Source: Ostrinia nubilalis
Lineage: Eukaryota; Arthropoda; Insecta; Lepidoptera; Crambidae
Length of the DNA: 64,000 nt
Direction of reading: 5' to 3'
Assembly (NCBI RefSeq): GCF_963855985.1
Contig: NC_087104.1
Span: 12,462,001 to 12,526,000 of the forward strand
This document shows, piece by piece, positions 50,968 to 62,700 of the stretch (position 1 is its first letter; each line of letters begins with the position of its first letter). The notes beneath the pieces were generated by a model. It was not told where the DNA came from and made no database searches. It saw only the letters and a list, made by a program, of their open reading frames with translations. A program made the position numbers and the translations under genes.

Positions 50968-51798
50968 AAGTATGAAATACATTTATTATACTATGGTACG
51001 AGTATAAAATACGGAGTAAAATCATGTTAATCATTTATTGCTTACTAGTAAGTGTGCATAGGTGGTGATCTTAAACTAACTAAAAGTCTCAACTTATGAC
51101 CCTGTAAGGGTATTGCAAATCGTAAGTATTACTAAATTAAATTAAAAGTACCGTATGATGCAAAATTTTGTAATAAATCTTTTATATGAATGTTTTAGCA
51201 CTTCTTTATATTATTCATTTGTGCGCATTGAAACTTAAGGTCGAAGAAGCAATTTATAAAGTATTCCAATACACAGGCAAGTAATATTTTTAAGCTTGAA
51301 TTGTTTATTTTGTTACATCAAAAATTGATAATAAATTTTTCTGCGCTGTTGAAGTACTTATTCCACATTCAGATGTAGTACCTATTCCAATCTTTGCTTT
51401 TGTAATTAATAGTAATTTATTGTCTTAAATATAAAAAGTTACTTAATTTTACACCTTGATTACTTAATTATCTGAAATCTGAAAAAAAAAACATAATTTG
51501 TCTAAGATTGGAAGAAATTAATACTCACACGATTTTGGATTCATTGGTATTTTGTGAATAAGTAAGTACCTAGTATTGAAATTGGTTAGTTTTTTTTTTC
51601 TTTGTCTTGTATCCATAATAATTCTTATTCATGTTCTGCAAAAACAATTTTATTTTGGACTATTAATAAGATTTTCAAATACTCCTATTTCATTTTTTCT
51701 TAAAGCTGTTTTTCAGTAAAAAAAAACACGAAATTTAAATTCTTCCTTATCCGAATAATTTCACGAGTTTGTTACCACCCGTTCCGTAGAATGCTTTC
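50968..51798. other. AT-rich stretch without gene
   Basis: Very AT-rich. No coding frame or element end is recognised. Confidence 0.45.
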
Positions 51799-52410
51799 AA
51801 AGGACAATGACCAAAAGTGGTCCAAATGTCCACCACTAATGAGACCTATATTGGCTTATAGTCCATTAAATAGAGATTAACTTTCAGTATGGGACGAAAA
51901 AAAAATAAGCTGTCAGTAAAAAGTTATGACCGTATGAAAAATTGTAGTAGTTTACGCGCTAATCTCAGGAACTACTGGTCCGATTTGAAAAATTATTTTT
52001 GTTATGGATAGCCCATTTATCAAGGTTGGTTTTAGGTTATATAACATCACCCTACAACCAATAGGGGCGGAGCAGCGACCACCCGACCATAATTCCAATA
52101 TTGTTGTCCTTCTTCTGAGCTTATTTTTTTTTCTTTTAGCGATAATCTAACACGGCACACTAAGCGACATGACATAACATGCATAGATTAATCCAAAATG
52201 TGCGATGGATAGAATGATATCAAGAAAATTTTTTGGATGAGAAGGTAAAAAACATGACTTTTCATTCAGTCATAACTTTTTACTGACAGCATATTTTTGA
52301 TTGCGGTTTGGTTATAATGAATCAGTATTTAGTAGACTATTTTACTACATAGGTCTCGTTAGTGGTGGACATTTGGACCACACTCCATACATTTTTGGTC
52401 ATTGTCCTTT
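51799..52410. mobile_element. DNA element with about 130-bp inverted ends
   Basis: AAAGGACAATGACCAAAA, GGTCCAAATGTCCACCACTA and CAGTAAAAAGTTATGAC in the left arm recur inverted, in reverse order, in the right arm. The body (about 350 bp) has no gene. Confidence 0.7.
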
Positions 52411-52571
52411 TGTTCTAATTTATATTTTTGTTTTATTAAATAAGACACGGCCGATGTACCTCGAACGTGACTCAAGGAGAGGGGGCGGCCATTAACTGAT
52501 GGGGTGTGGCGCTAGTGTTAGCGGGTCCCTATTTTCTAGAGAACTCGATTCCATATGTGTGCATATACTCT

Positions 52572-52783
52572 AAAGGCTGGTCCGTGAGCACGTAGAATTT
52601 TGTCCAATGACCCCAAGCTACCCATCCTTATCGCTCGCGCGTAATTACATTGCTGTCGCGACTGTGTGACAGGCGCCCGCAGTGAGTGTGCGAGCGCGAC
52701 AGCAACATAATTACGCGCGAGCGATAAGGATGGGTAGCTTGGGGTGATTGGACAAAATTCTACGTGCTCACGGACCAGGCTTT
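52572..52783. mobile_element. Large fold-back element
   Basis: Near-perfect arms of about 95 bp start AAAGGCTGGTCCGTGAGCAC and include GAATTTTGTCCAATGACCCC and TTATCGCTCGCGCGTAATTA. The loop is GC-rich. A partial relative is at 44893-45014. Confidence 0.85.
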
Positions 52784-52887
52784 ACGTGGGCAGGCCTCCC
52801 ACTAAGTGGACAACGAACTGGTGAAGGTCGCGGAAGCGGCGCCGCAGGACCGGTCTTTCTTGAAATCCTTGGGGGAAGCCTTTGTCC
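52784..52887 (+). pseudogene. RTE 3' fragment, left part
   Basis: ACGTGGGCAGGCCTCCCACT through GGGGGAAGCCTTTGTCC is RTE C-terminal code. It continues at 54359 after element gamma. Confidence 0.75.
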
Positions 52888-53512
52888 GGGTGCCCTCTTA
52901 GACGCATAACATTTTTCATCATAATTTAGTTTGGTATAACAGTATTTGCATAAAGTTTTTTCGCATAAACTTTGATATGCATAGTTTTCTAAATGCATAA
53001 TGGTTTCTTAGGCATAATAATAACTTTCTCTAATTTTCAATACCATAATTTAAATAATCATAAATGTAAAGAACATAATTTTTATATACATAAAGTTTGT
53101 TTTTAATAAAATACTATAAACATAATTTAATTATTTATAACATTTAAAGTCATAAATATTGTCTATAAGAGCAACCAACATTGAAGAGTAAATAATTATG
53201 TATTTGTGATGTTGCGAACGATCCTCCTTCCACCTTTATACTCTTTCGGCCTATAGATTTGCAAAAACTAAATTCTCTGTATCATTGTCATTTTTGTTCT
53301 TAATTTTTGACCTGTTTCTTAGAAAACTTAAGCTCGTGAAACTACATTCTGTTTGATCTTGAATCCCTCTTATCTATTATAACGCACATATTATACAGTC
53401 CACATTTCTTTTACAACATTAAGCTTGCCTGGTCTGAAATTATGTTGATCCCGACTGGCCGTGGTCTCTTCCACGTGGTACTAGTCTGCTGTATACTAGA
53501 GTGTAATTTAAA

Positions 53513-53636
53513 AGCCGGAGGCGCGGAGGGAGTGCGGTCCTCGCTCGCTGTAACATATATCCGGCAGCCGTGCGAGCATGGCATGCCGGGTATATGTTAC
53601 GCCAGAGCGGAAGGACCGCACTTCCCGCAGCGCCGG
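53513..53636. repeat. GC-rich hairpin nested in element gamma
   Basis: Arms at about 53513-53566 and 53580-53636 pair imperfectly: AGTGCGGTCCTCGCTCGCTG against CAGAGCGGAAGGACCGCACT, and ATATATCCGGCA against TGCCGGGTATAT. It is a likely MITE. Confidence 0.75.
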
Positions 53637-53649
53637 AGATAAGGCAATC

Positions 53650-54040
53650 CTAATGCTTGCTTGCATGCTTGCTTGCTTGCATGCTTGCATGCATGCTTCC
53701 TTGCTGCTTGCTTGCATGCTTGCTTGCTGCTTGCTTGCATGCTTGCGTGCTTGCTGCTTGCTGCTTGCTGCTTGCGTGCTTGCTGCTTGCTGCTTGCTGC
53801 TTGCTGCTTGCTTGCATGCTTGCTTGCATGCTTGCTTGCTGCTTGCTTGCTGCTTGCTTGCTGCTTGCTTGTTGCTTGCTTGCTGCTTGCTTGCTGCTTG
53901 CTTGCTGCTTGCTTGCAGGCTTGCTTGTTTGCATCCTTGCTTGCATGCATGCTTACATGCTTCCTTGCAGCTTGCTTGCATGCTTGCTGTTTGATTGCAT
54001 GCTTGCTGCTTGCTTGCATGCTTGTTTGCATGCTTGCTTG
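53650..54040. repeat. GCTT/GCTGCTT/GCAT microsatellite
   Basis: About 390 bp of GCTTGCTTGCTGCTTGCTTG-type repeats with GCAT variants. It produces long open frames in several frames on both strands (Leu-Ala-Cys or Lys-Gln-Ala-Ser rich), which are not genes. Confidence 0.95.
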
Positions 54041-54358
54041 TCTATTTATATTTGTTAACTTATAACATTTTTATATTTCATATTTGTTAAAATTATGGTA
54101 TTTTGTATATTATGAATGATAATATTTATGGCATTGGTTTAGATGCCAATAAATGTTATGCCTAGAAATCGTTATTAAAAAAACGAGTATACAGAAAAAA
54201 TATATACTAAAATATTATTATAATAAAAGTGGTTATGGCAAAAAAAATATGCCTTATGAATTATTCTGTATGAACGTTATGCGAAATGATGAGTATGCCA
54301 AAAAACTTTATGCACTCTTAAATTATGACAATATTTTTTATGCAACCGAATATGGACC

Positions 54359-54390
54359 CCCTTTGTCCAGCAGTGGACGTCTATCGTCGT
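54359..54390 (+). pseudogene. RTE 3' fragment, right part
   Basis: CCTTTGTCCAGCAGTGGACG continues the RTE 3' end interrupted by element gamma. Confidence 0.7.
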
Positions 54391-54528
54391 GTATGAACTT
54401 ATACCTTACTCGTAGAAACGTATTCATACGTCATGATTGGCCGCGGCGTTTACATACGGTGGCGATAAGATCATTTTTCACGGAGAACGTCTGAACGGAA
54501 GCACAGAATAAGTAATAGCACAGAATAA

Positions 54529-55185
54529 GTAATAGTACAGGTACAGAAGGATTACTCCGCAAGACGATTTAAATAAATGCGAGTCTTGCTACGACGCGAT
54601 ACAGTGGAATTCAGCTCGCACAGCACTACGTACCTACAATTTTATTCACCTACAAGTTTTGTCTCTTTCTATCGCGTGCCTCTGAACTCTTCTTACGCTG
54701 TTAGGGTTGCTGTCTAGTGAAAAAATATTAATCTACTTATTTGTAATGAGGTACGTATGTAGGTAAGTACACAATCATTATGGAAAACCTTGGGAGAGGC
54801 CTTTGTCCAGCAGTGGACGTCGTTTGGCTGAAACGAACGAACGCATTCTGAGCAGTAGTCATGGTAGGTTAGGTTCCTATACTATCCTAAGAATTATTGA
54901 TTACCTACATGGCCAACATACCTTTCAGCATCTTTGGGAAGCGAAAAAAAAAGATAAATCCGGTAGATTTCTTTTCGAATTTAAACACCCGAACGCCGCA
55001 CAATATTTCTTTTTCTTTATGTCCATTTTTAAATAATACCTCGATCATAGAATTATAATCATACTACAACGCACGCCAGCGGCCTGACGGGCGCGTGCGT
55101 GGCACTCGACTGATATAATACCCGCCGGCGGGGCGCTTCGCTGTAGGTAATTATCGGATGTACCGCGCGGAGTGAGCCAGGCCTG
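54529..55185. repeat. Tandem duplication, unit 1 (657 bp)
   Basis: It runs from GTAATAGTACAGGTACAGAA to GTGAGCCAGGCCTG and is followed directly by unit 2. It contains an RTE 3' end near 54790-54845 (CCAGCAGTGGACGTCGTTTG) that unit 2 lacks. Upstream (54502-54528) CACAGAATAAGTAATAG is itself repeated twice. Confidence 0.9.
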
Positions 55186-55785
55186 GTAATAGTACAGGTA
55201 CAGAAGGATTACTCCGCAAGACGATTTAAATAAATGCGAGTCTTGCTACGACGCGATACAGTGGAATTCAGCTCGCACAGCACTACGTACCTACAATTTT
55301 ATTCACCTACAAGTTTTGTCTCTTTCTATCGCGTGCCTCTGAACTCTTCTTACGCTGTTAGGGTTGCTGTCTAGTGAAAAAATAATTAATCTACTTATTT
55401 GTAATGAGGTACGTATGTAGGTAAGTATGCATTCATTATGGAAAACCTTCATAGTAGGTTAGGTTTCTATACTATCCTAAGAATTATTGATTACCTACAT
55501 GGCCAACATACCTTTCAGCATCTTTGGTAAGCGAAAAAAAAAGATAAATCCGGTAGATTACTTTTCGAATTTAAACACCCGAACGCCGCACAATATTTCT
55601 TTCTCTTTATGTCCATTTTTAAATAATACTTCGATCATAGAATTATAATCATACTACTACAACGCACGCCACGCGCCAGCGTCCTGACGAGCGCGCGCGT
55701 GACACTCGACTGATATAATACCCGCCGGCGGGGCGCTTCGCTGTAGGTAATTATCGGATGTACCGCGCGGAGTGAGCCAGGCCTG
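55186..55785. repeat. Tandem duplication, unit 2 (600 bp)
   Basis: Almost identical to unit 1 except for the absence of about 65 bp spanning the RTE piece, plus a few substitutions and small insertions. It ends GTGAGCCAGGCCTG like unit 1. Confidence 0.9.
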
Positions 55786-55789
55786 ACGG

Positions 55790-55850
55790 AAGTTGGTGCA
55801 GAAAAGCTCTCGAGTAGCGACCACGGGCCGGAAGATGTGCTAGGGAGGCC
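55790..55850 (+). pseudogene. RTE fragment
   Basis: AGCTCTCGAGTAGCGACCAC and GCCGGAAGATGTGC are RTE C-terminal code. The copy is short and broken. Confidence 0.6.
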
Positions 55851-55900
55851 TAATGTTTACGTATTTCTCCCTATCGCCTCTTACGTATCCTCGTAAAATA

Positions 55901-55953
55901 GTACCGCTCCCACTCTTCCCATGGAGCATCCATGGGAAGAGCGGGAGTGGTAC
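55901..55953. repeat. 24-bp-arm hairpin
   Basis: GTACCGCTCCCACTCTTCCC... pairs with ...GGGAAGAGCGGGAGTGGTAC across a five-base loop, with two mismatches. Its function is unknown. Confidence 0.8.
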
Positions 55954-56015
55954 AATTATACTCCTTTGGCTTCTACACGGCTTAATTAAATTTTAGCAAC
56001 ATGTAAGAATTTTAG

Positions 56016-56165
56016 ACGTTCGTTTCAGCCGAATGACGTCCACTTTTGGACAAAGGCCCCCTTCCATAAAGACCGGTGCTGCGCCGTCTGCAACTAGGCA
56101 CCTCCCGTGACCTTCATGACTTTCACCAGATCTTCGGTCCATCTAGTGAATTCTAGACGACTGGA
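56016..56165 (-). pseudogene. RTE 3' fragment
   Basis: GTTCGTTTCAGCCGAATGAC, CACTTTTGGACAAAGGCC and ACCAGATCTTCGGTCCATCT are the complement of RTE 3' code. It is decayed. Confidence 0.75.
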
Positions 56166-57214
56166 AAAATATTAGTATGAAATTGTGATATTATTTTCTT
56201 CTGTCACCGCTATCACCGATGCCCAAACTGTCCGCCTCCCTTCCGGGGGGCGAAAGGAAGTAAAGTGCTTCAAAATAGCCCGTAGGTAATTGTAAATATT
56301 AGGTGTCTTATTTAATTTTTGCAAGCGAAGTGCTTTTTGTGCCGTAAGTGTCAGAGTAAATCTCATCTCTGTTTATTTCCAATTAAGTACAAAATTGTTT
56401 GAACTTCGCACTTATTTTAAGAATAAAGGATGTTTGTATTCATTTAATATAGGTCTTTAAAAAGTGTTCTTTTTTTATTTAAAAACCTATATTTGGGTGA
56501 ATATCCCAAACATGTTTTTTACGCGGCGGAGCTGAGAATCGATGGGAGAAATGTAACTAGAGCGATGATTTTTTTTCTGTATTTAGTTTATACAGCGTTT
56601 TACACGATAGCAAAGTCTTCAGGACAATAGGTAGTTATTTTATGTACTAAAAAAATTTTCAAAGACCCAAAATCTAATAGCGGTGGCGCGTCCTAACTCT
56701 ATTTCTACTCATAAATTGTGTTATTCCTTCTTTCTCGGGGATTCTAGTAATTTAAAAATAGTATAGCCATAAAATACATTAAATAAGACTTCCAAATGAT
56801 ATGAAAGAAATGTGATATTTAATATTTTAAGTGTTTTAAATAGCCTTTCAAAACTGTCCCACGAAAAAAAGCAATTACAGTGGCTCAATTTCGACACTCT
56901 CTTACTTCTCCAAAGAAGCATTGAGACACGTAGAGTTCTTCTTCCCTGCATCACTCAACTGTGTCCTCCTGATCGGGCTATAAAGACTTGCGACTTGTGG
57001 TATTGTTTTTCCAGCAGACCCGTAAATATTTGTATCAGCGGCACAGGAATACAAATTTTTTCAATTTCGCTGGCAAGTGTATGAGTGAAAGCTACTTACT
57101 TAGATGCTAAACGATTCTTTAACATGATTAAAGTTTGGTGTTTTGTTGTATCTGCATACAGAAATTATTGATCAGAATTATAGTTTTCTTTATAATTTGA
57201 ATTTTGTAACAGTT

Positions 57215-60200
57215 GAGTTCGTTTTGGGCAGCCTTCGGGAGTGGACGTGCGCAACACGTGCGCTCCAGACGGTCCGATCCTAAAAGGCACTTAAGCCCTA
57301 TAAATGGCGTTTGACGCCGACGCGACGGTGAAACCCAAATGTTCTAACAGTGTAATGTAATAGTCAGCTGTGTAAAAATTTGTGGTATTTTTGAGTGAGA
57401 AAAACTGTAGGTGAGAAAAAAGCTTCGAATACACAGTGACCAGCACAGCGCCTAAGCTAAAAGCCTAGAAAACTAATCCGACGAAACCCGGTGAGATCTT
57501 TCCTTATCTTTCTTTCTAAATATTTGGTGTCAATTATCTTGCCAAAAGCACCAAAGCAAACGCATAATTATGATCTAGTATTTTCATTTAAAAATATGTA
57601 ACATAGATCGCAGTTTGTCAAATGAATAGCTCTAACTTTTGGTCCATAAACTTTACTTTTTTGTTAATAATTTTGATACAGACAGATTCTACATGTACTC
57701 TACATGTGTATATGTATTCTACTTCTTGCATGTCATTATAGTAAGTATAAATAATAATTGATAACAAAGAAAGATCCCTACAAAACTTTCACCAAACACA
57801 TTCTATAAAAGACATCTATTGCACAAAATTTCAAAGCTCGTACCAAGAAAGGTCAACATACTGGTCGCCATAAAAAGTTTCCAAAAGCAATAAAAATTTA
57901 ACTTCACTATTGCACTACCATTAGTAGATGGACACTTTAAACACATTTTGCCACGAAATACACAAAAAAAAATTTGAAACAACAGAGATCCTTTGCTTTG
58001 CAAAAAAACTAATAGTCACATCTGCATGTCGTAAACCATTCAAAAGTACAACTCATACAAAAAAAGAGGTGGCCCGACTAACATTTTGTTGAAAGCAGGT
58101 CAAAAACAAAAGACTTGACGCTTTGACAATACAAAATACAATTAACACCGTAGTCATAATTCACTAACCCTCTAGTTATAAGCCACTTTTTACAGCTAAA
58201 AAATGAAGGCATACACTTTAAAACTACCTGGCGATGGAAAATATCGACTTGGAGAAAGAACTTATCAAATCAATGAACCTATGTATCCCAGACTTGATCA
58301 AAAAGCTGCCAGACAAGATCTTGTACATTAAGGAGAGAAATATACCTAGTGGATGAAACAAGTGAATCACCAATCAAAGAGCAGACCAGGTACCTGGAAA
58401 ATCATCTAAGAAATCTTGAGCCTTAAAGAATCAGGATTTACTGCCATATTTACACATGCGTAGATAAATACTATCAGATAGAACATCAGCTTACCGGAAT
58501 CGGAAAATTGAAAGAGTAATCGAACATACTACAGTTTTAAGAGACTTATATGCACTGAGAAGTCTAGGAATTTTGCAAAGGGTCTTCATCATAAACAGAA
58601 GAGAGATACTCCGCCTAAAAAACTCATTTAATAGCAAGAAAACTCAAAAACTGGAACCAAAACCATGCCATTGACCAATTAATAACGAAATCCTATAGGA
58701 ACCACAAAATATTCAAATCGATTGCAGAAACTACGTATTCCAATAAGAAACTTCAGATCGCAAGCAATTTAACCTACAGTGTACACACAGCTCAACAAGC
58801 TCTGCTGCAACCTTGTCGGAAAACGGATTTCAACCAGAAAATTTGAATCTAATTAGATTTTTTTCAAAGAGAATAGTACATACTTTCACCAAGAGCATAA
58901 AAACCTAATCCAACGAGGCAGTTAGCATTGTCTTTTGCCTCGAGAGGACAATATCATGGATATCTTGAAGACATCGAAAAATAATTTAAGTACTAAAAGA
59001 AATTAAAAATATCCACCGAAAAAAATCCACGAAACAGTGAAGAAATAAAAACCTAATGGAAACGATGGAAGAAACCCAATGTAACAATCACCCTGCATAA
59101 AGATCATTGAACTAAAAAGGAGTCATATTAGATTACACCAAGGCGAACCGTTTAATGTTAGGAAAATATGAACGCGCTCCTAAAAATGCCGTTTTTAGTG
59201 ACCCGCCGTCCGCTTACCGCATCAAGCACAATCCAAGAAATGAAAGAGAGAAGACTAAATTAACCCACCATAAAAATAAATAAGAAAAGCTGCACAAGAA
59301 ACACTAGATTATGGAAAAATTATGTCAAAAGACAGCTAAAAAGACGACAAAAACCCAGAACCGCATATATCGACGGAATAGTCAAAAGTGCAAACAAATC
59401 AAATAATCGAAGAGAGAAGATTTATTTAGCCCAAGACAAAAAACGATAATAAGAAATATTCGACTCAGGGAAAACAGACAACAAAGAAGACGACAAAAAC
59501 CGTAAAACCGCCGTAGTAATTATTAAAAAAAAACCCAAAAGAGTCAAGTTTTTTAAAGGTTGTGGATAAATGGAACTAAAATTTAAACATCTACTATCCA
59601 AGAAATAGAAAAGAGTGAACTCAATTATGACACAAATAAATTAAGCATAAGAAATATCTGACCCGGAACATGTAAATAAAGAAGACGTCAAAAAATCAGT
59701 AGGTACCTACCTAACACAGACCTCAGGAGAAAAATGAAGATAGCCTAGCAGCAGTACAAGTACCAAGACATCTTACCAAAGGCCAGACCGCCCGTCTCAT
59801 CACAGAAACGCTTAGTCCTACCAACGATATGAAGAAAAGTAGCATACAATTAGAAAAACAATGAAGCAAGTCTTGTAGCAGTAGAACCAAGAAAAACCAA
59901 GCCGCCTTACCAAAAGCCAGACCGCCCATCGCATTGCATCAACGCTCAGTCCGATCACCGATATCAAGAAAAGAAGCATAAAATCGGAAGAACAATGAAG
60001 CTAGTCTTGTAGCAGTACAAGAACTAAGAATAACTAAGCCGTCTCACTAAAAGCCAGATTAAGCTAAAGAAAAGAAATACAAGAAATATTTTACCTGGAG
60101 GAATATTATAGGCAGAAAATAAGACGATACAATCGGGAGAACAATGAAGCTAGTCCAGCAGTAGTACGAGAACAAATAATAAACAAGCCACCTCCCACAC

Positions 60201-60641
60201 CAAAGGCTAGACCGCCCATCTCATCGCACTACGCGTTTAGTCCTTCCAACGACACTAAGAAAAGAAGTAGAAGAAATAATTAATCTGGAAGATACAGAGA
60301 CGATAAAAACGTAGTACCGCAGACATCAAGAGAACAACGAGGCTAGTCTAGCAGCAGTATATGAACCAAGAACAACCAAAGCCATCTCATCAAAGGCCAG
60401 ACCGCCCATCTCATCGCATCAACGCTCAGTCCTATCAACGTTAACCCGTCTTTACCTACTTTCCTAGACCAGGCTCAGGATGCATATCTACTTGGTTGTG
60501 GTCGACCGGTTGCGGCTAGTCGGCCGTCCTCTCCCATCCCAGAGCGTTGTCTTTCCTTAAAATCGTGCCCCCTGGTATACCGGTTTGACCGGGACAGGCC
60601 TCGTCCTGGCTGGGTCGGCACTATCGTATCGTATCGTATCG
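57215..60641 (+). mobile_element. 3.4-kb retroelement insertion with 22-bp target duplication
   Basis: An exact 22-bp repeat (TAATTTGAATTTTGTAACAG plus TT) lies at 57193-57214 and 60642-60663. The right end of the insertion is a pentanucleotide tail of TATCG units, so it entered by target-primed reverse transcription. The 5' part is GC-rich with CCTATAAATGG near 57300. The body is strikingly A-rich on the plus strand and has no long frame. Short remnants (MENIDLEKELIKSMNLCIPD near 58234; RVIEHTTVLRDLYALRSLGI near 58517) hint at a decayed protein of unknown family. No RT motif is found. It could be a dead LINE or a non-autonomous partner. Confidence 0.75.
59741..60440 (+). repeat. Diverged tandem repeat inside the 3.4-kb retroelement
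   Basis: Five copies of a roughly 130-190-bp unit contain GAAGCTAGTCTTGTAGCAGT and GGCCAGACCGCCCATCTCAT followed by CGCTCAGTCC (starts near 59741, 59866, 59997, 60147, 60341). One copy lacks the second block. Confidence 0.75.
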
Positions 60642-60729
60642 TAATTTGAATTTTGTAACAGTTTTTCAATTCCGGTGGCGCAATTTCGGTGGCTCCGGTG
60701 GCGAATCTATTGCCGGAATTGGTCTTATT

Positions 60730-61500
60730 GGCTCTGGAGCATTGTACCTAGGTCTACTAAGGTCTCAGTCATAACTACAATATCGTCAGTGAATCGAAGT
60801 TGTGTGATGTACTCGCCGTATCTTGATACTGAGCTCGGTCTAGCTCAGAAGCTTGAAAACCTCTAAGTGGGAGGTAGTGAAGACTTTAAGAGATTATGGT
60901 GTCTCCAACTCTGAACCCTCGCAGCAATCAGATAAGTTTCGAGTTCTGATCTTGGGGGAGGGCTGATATGATGAAGTTTTCATACAAATACTTCAGAAGT
61001 TGCATGTATCGACAGTCAATTTGACGCCATTAAAGAGACTGTAGCACAGCCCAGGTCTTGACCGAATCGAAGAAGGTACAAAAAGGCCAATAATAATGAC
61101 TGATTATAGTCCTCAGTCTACTGCATAATTTGAGGCAGCATTAAATATGTACGTAGTATTACGAACGTCTTTTCGAAAATGAGGTTGTCTGGGAGACTGG
61201 ATGTTGGATAGCGAGAGTGTCATGTTTCAGGAAAAAGCTGCCTCACCTGACTCTGGACCATCGCCAACGTCCATTCCATTCCAGTCTCTAGCACCACCAC
61301 CATGTCTTATTTTTTGGTTTATCGACCAATAAACATGGTGGTATTTAAGAGAACTTTAGTACTAGCATTCCATCTGATTTCATAAGCTCAGTTGTGATTT
61401 CATTATCTCCTGGTACATACCTTGTTGTTTCTAATATGGCATTCTAATCTCACTCAAGCTAAAGTCTAGGATATCTTCGCTAAAGTGTCGGCATAATCTC
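60730..61500 (-). pseudogene. Strongly decayed RTE reverse transcriptase
   Basis: Reading the minus strand with frame changes gives FFDSVKTWAVLQSL near 61060 and GEYITQLRFTDDIV near 60790, aligning with the RTE blocks at 29580-29910. The catalytic FADD appears as FTDD. It is older than the other RTE copies. Confidence 0.65.
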
Positions 61501-62470
61501 GATCTTCAGTCTAATTACTAGTAGTGCTTCTTAATCTCTCCTAGCAGCTTAGGCATTTACCAAAATGGTTCTGCTATCCTCGTTATTCATGTTGGTATAT
61601 TCAATTTGGTCCTCGCAAATACATACTTTCGATTTATTACAAAAAATTGTCTCTATAATACACTTTGTATCAGCGTGAGGACTTGGATAGCTATTTATAC
61701 ATCGATACTAAGCAGAATCTTAAAAACAGATGAGAATAGTCCTGAAACAGCTAAAATTTCCCTAGTCTCGTAGGTTGCAATCTATTCTGCCACTCGAGAT
61801 GAAAATTCGTGGGGCTTTGGAGCTGGATTGGCACTGGTCGTGGCTTAGGCTTCATCAGTCGACAGCTTTTGAGCATCTTTTATTCGGCATTCTTCTATTT
61901 CGGTGATGACTTCTTCTTCTTCCTCGGTCCCTCACTAATGAGGATCGCAACCGCAGATAGCGTTCCTTCATAGACTGCGGTCATAAGCTGTGTGGTGATC
62001 GGAGAATGCAAATGTGACTAAATTGCCTGTTCGTCTAAAAATGATTACTACATTTTGATTTTTGCAGTACTATTAGGGTGCAGCTCAGTACGCTTTTACA
62101 GTTCTGGCATCTTTTGCTAGGCCTTCTCTCTCTATGAGGCTGGCTGGATTTAGTCCTCCGTTTCTTAATTGTACTACTTTCATCTAGCTCATTGTCGCTA
62201 GGTTTGCATAGTTTTCCGTTAAATTACCCTGTCACAAATATGTAATGTGTTAGTTCAGTAGCTGGTATAGATCTAGAAATATCTTCATACTTAATCTCCA
62301 GTTCGCATGGTCTTAGCGAATAATTAGTTGCGTAATTCTGAGTATAGGATAGGTATGATACCATCATGAAAACTTGGCTAGCCTGGACCAATATTTTTAC
62401 TTATGGAAGATAAACCTAACACCAACCTGGGACAGTTGGTCGCCCTCCCGGGACTAGAGTTGGTTTCTGG
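61501..62470. other. Stretch without recognised gene
   Basis: Probably further decayed retroelement sequence within element delta. TTCTTCTTCTTCCTCGG near 61910 is a short pyrimidine repeat. No frame of interest is present. Confidence 0.4.
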
Positions 62471-62700
62471 GTTTGAGGGTCATGTATGATGTCTTTGTGA
62501 TGACTCTAGAATAACGAGGCTGTTGGCGGCTAGAGCCAGAATGTTTTGGATTTGTTCTCTATGGAGGGATTTTGCCGTTATCACCATGCTTAGCAGGCTG
62601 GTTGATAGTTCCAGTATGGTAGTATAATACCCGAAAAGATGCTGCAGCCCACCCTTCTTTTTTCTTTTTTCTTGATGCTTTTTTAGGGTCACAACACAGG
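62471..62700. repeat. SINE-like relic related to 236-485
   Basis: GGAGGGATTTTGCCGTTATC, CATGCTTAGCAGGCTGGTTG and GATGCTGCAGCCCACCC parallel the text of 290-385 with many changes. Confidence 0.5.

Larger units (their letters stand above)
52888..54358. mobile_element. DNA element, family gamma (GCATAA motif), 9-bp duplication
   Basis: This 1471-bp unit is inserted in an RTE 3' end with duplication CCTTTGTCC (52879-52887, 54359-54367); other RTE copies read straight through. The imperfect inverted ends of about 45 bp run from GGGTGCCC and GGGTCCAT through GCATAA to TCATAATTTA. GCATAA and CATAAT recur many times over the left 300 bp and inverted over the right 250 bp. The middle holds a hairpin and a GCTT microsatellite. 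Mutator or Merlin are candidates by duplication length only. Confidence 0.75.

Noticed and set aside
53508..54065. Several overlapping open frames of 98-157 codons on both strands, rich in Leu/Ala/Cys or Lys/Gln/Ala/Ser
   Set aside because: All are translations of the GCTT-type microsatellite, which lacks stops in most frames.
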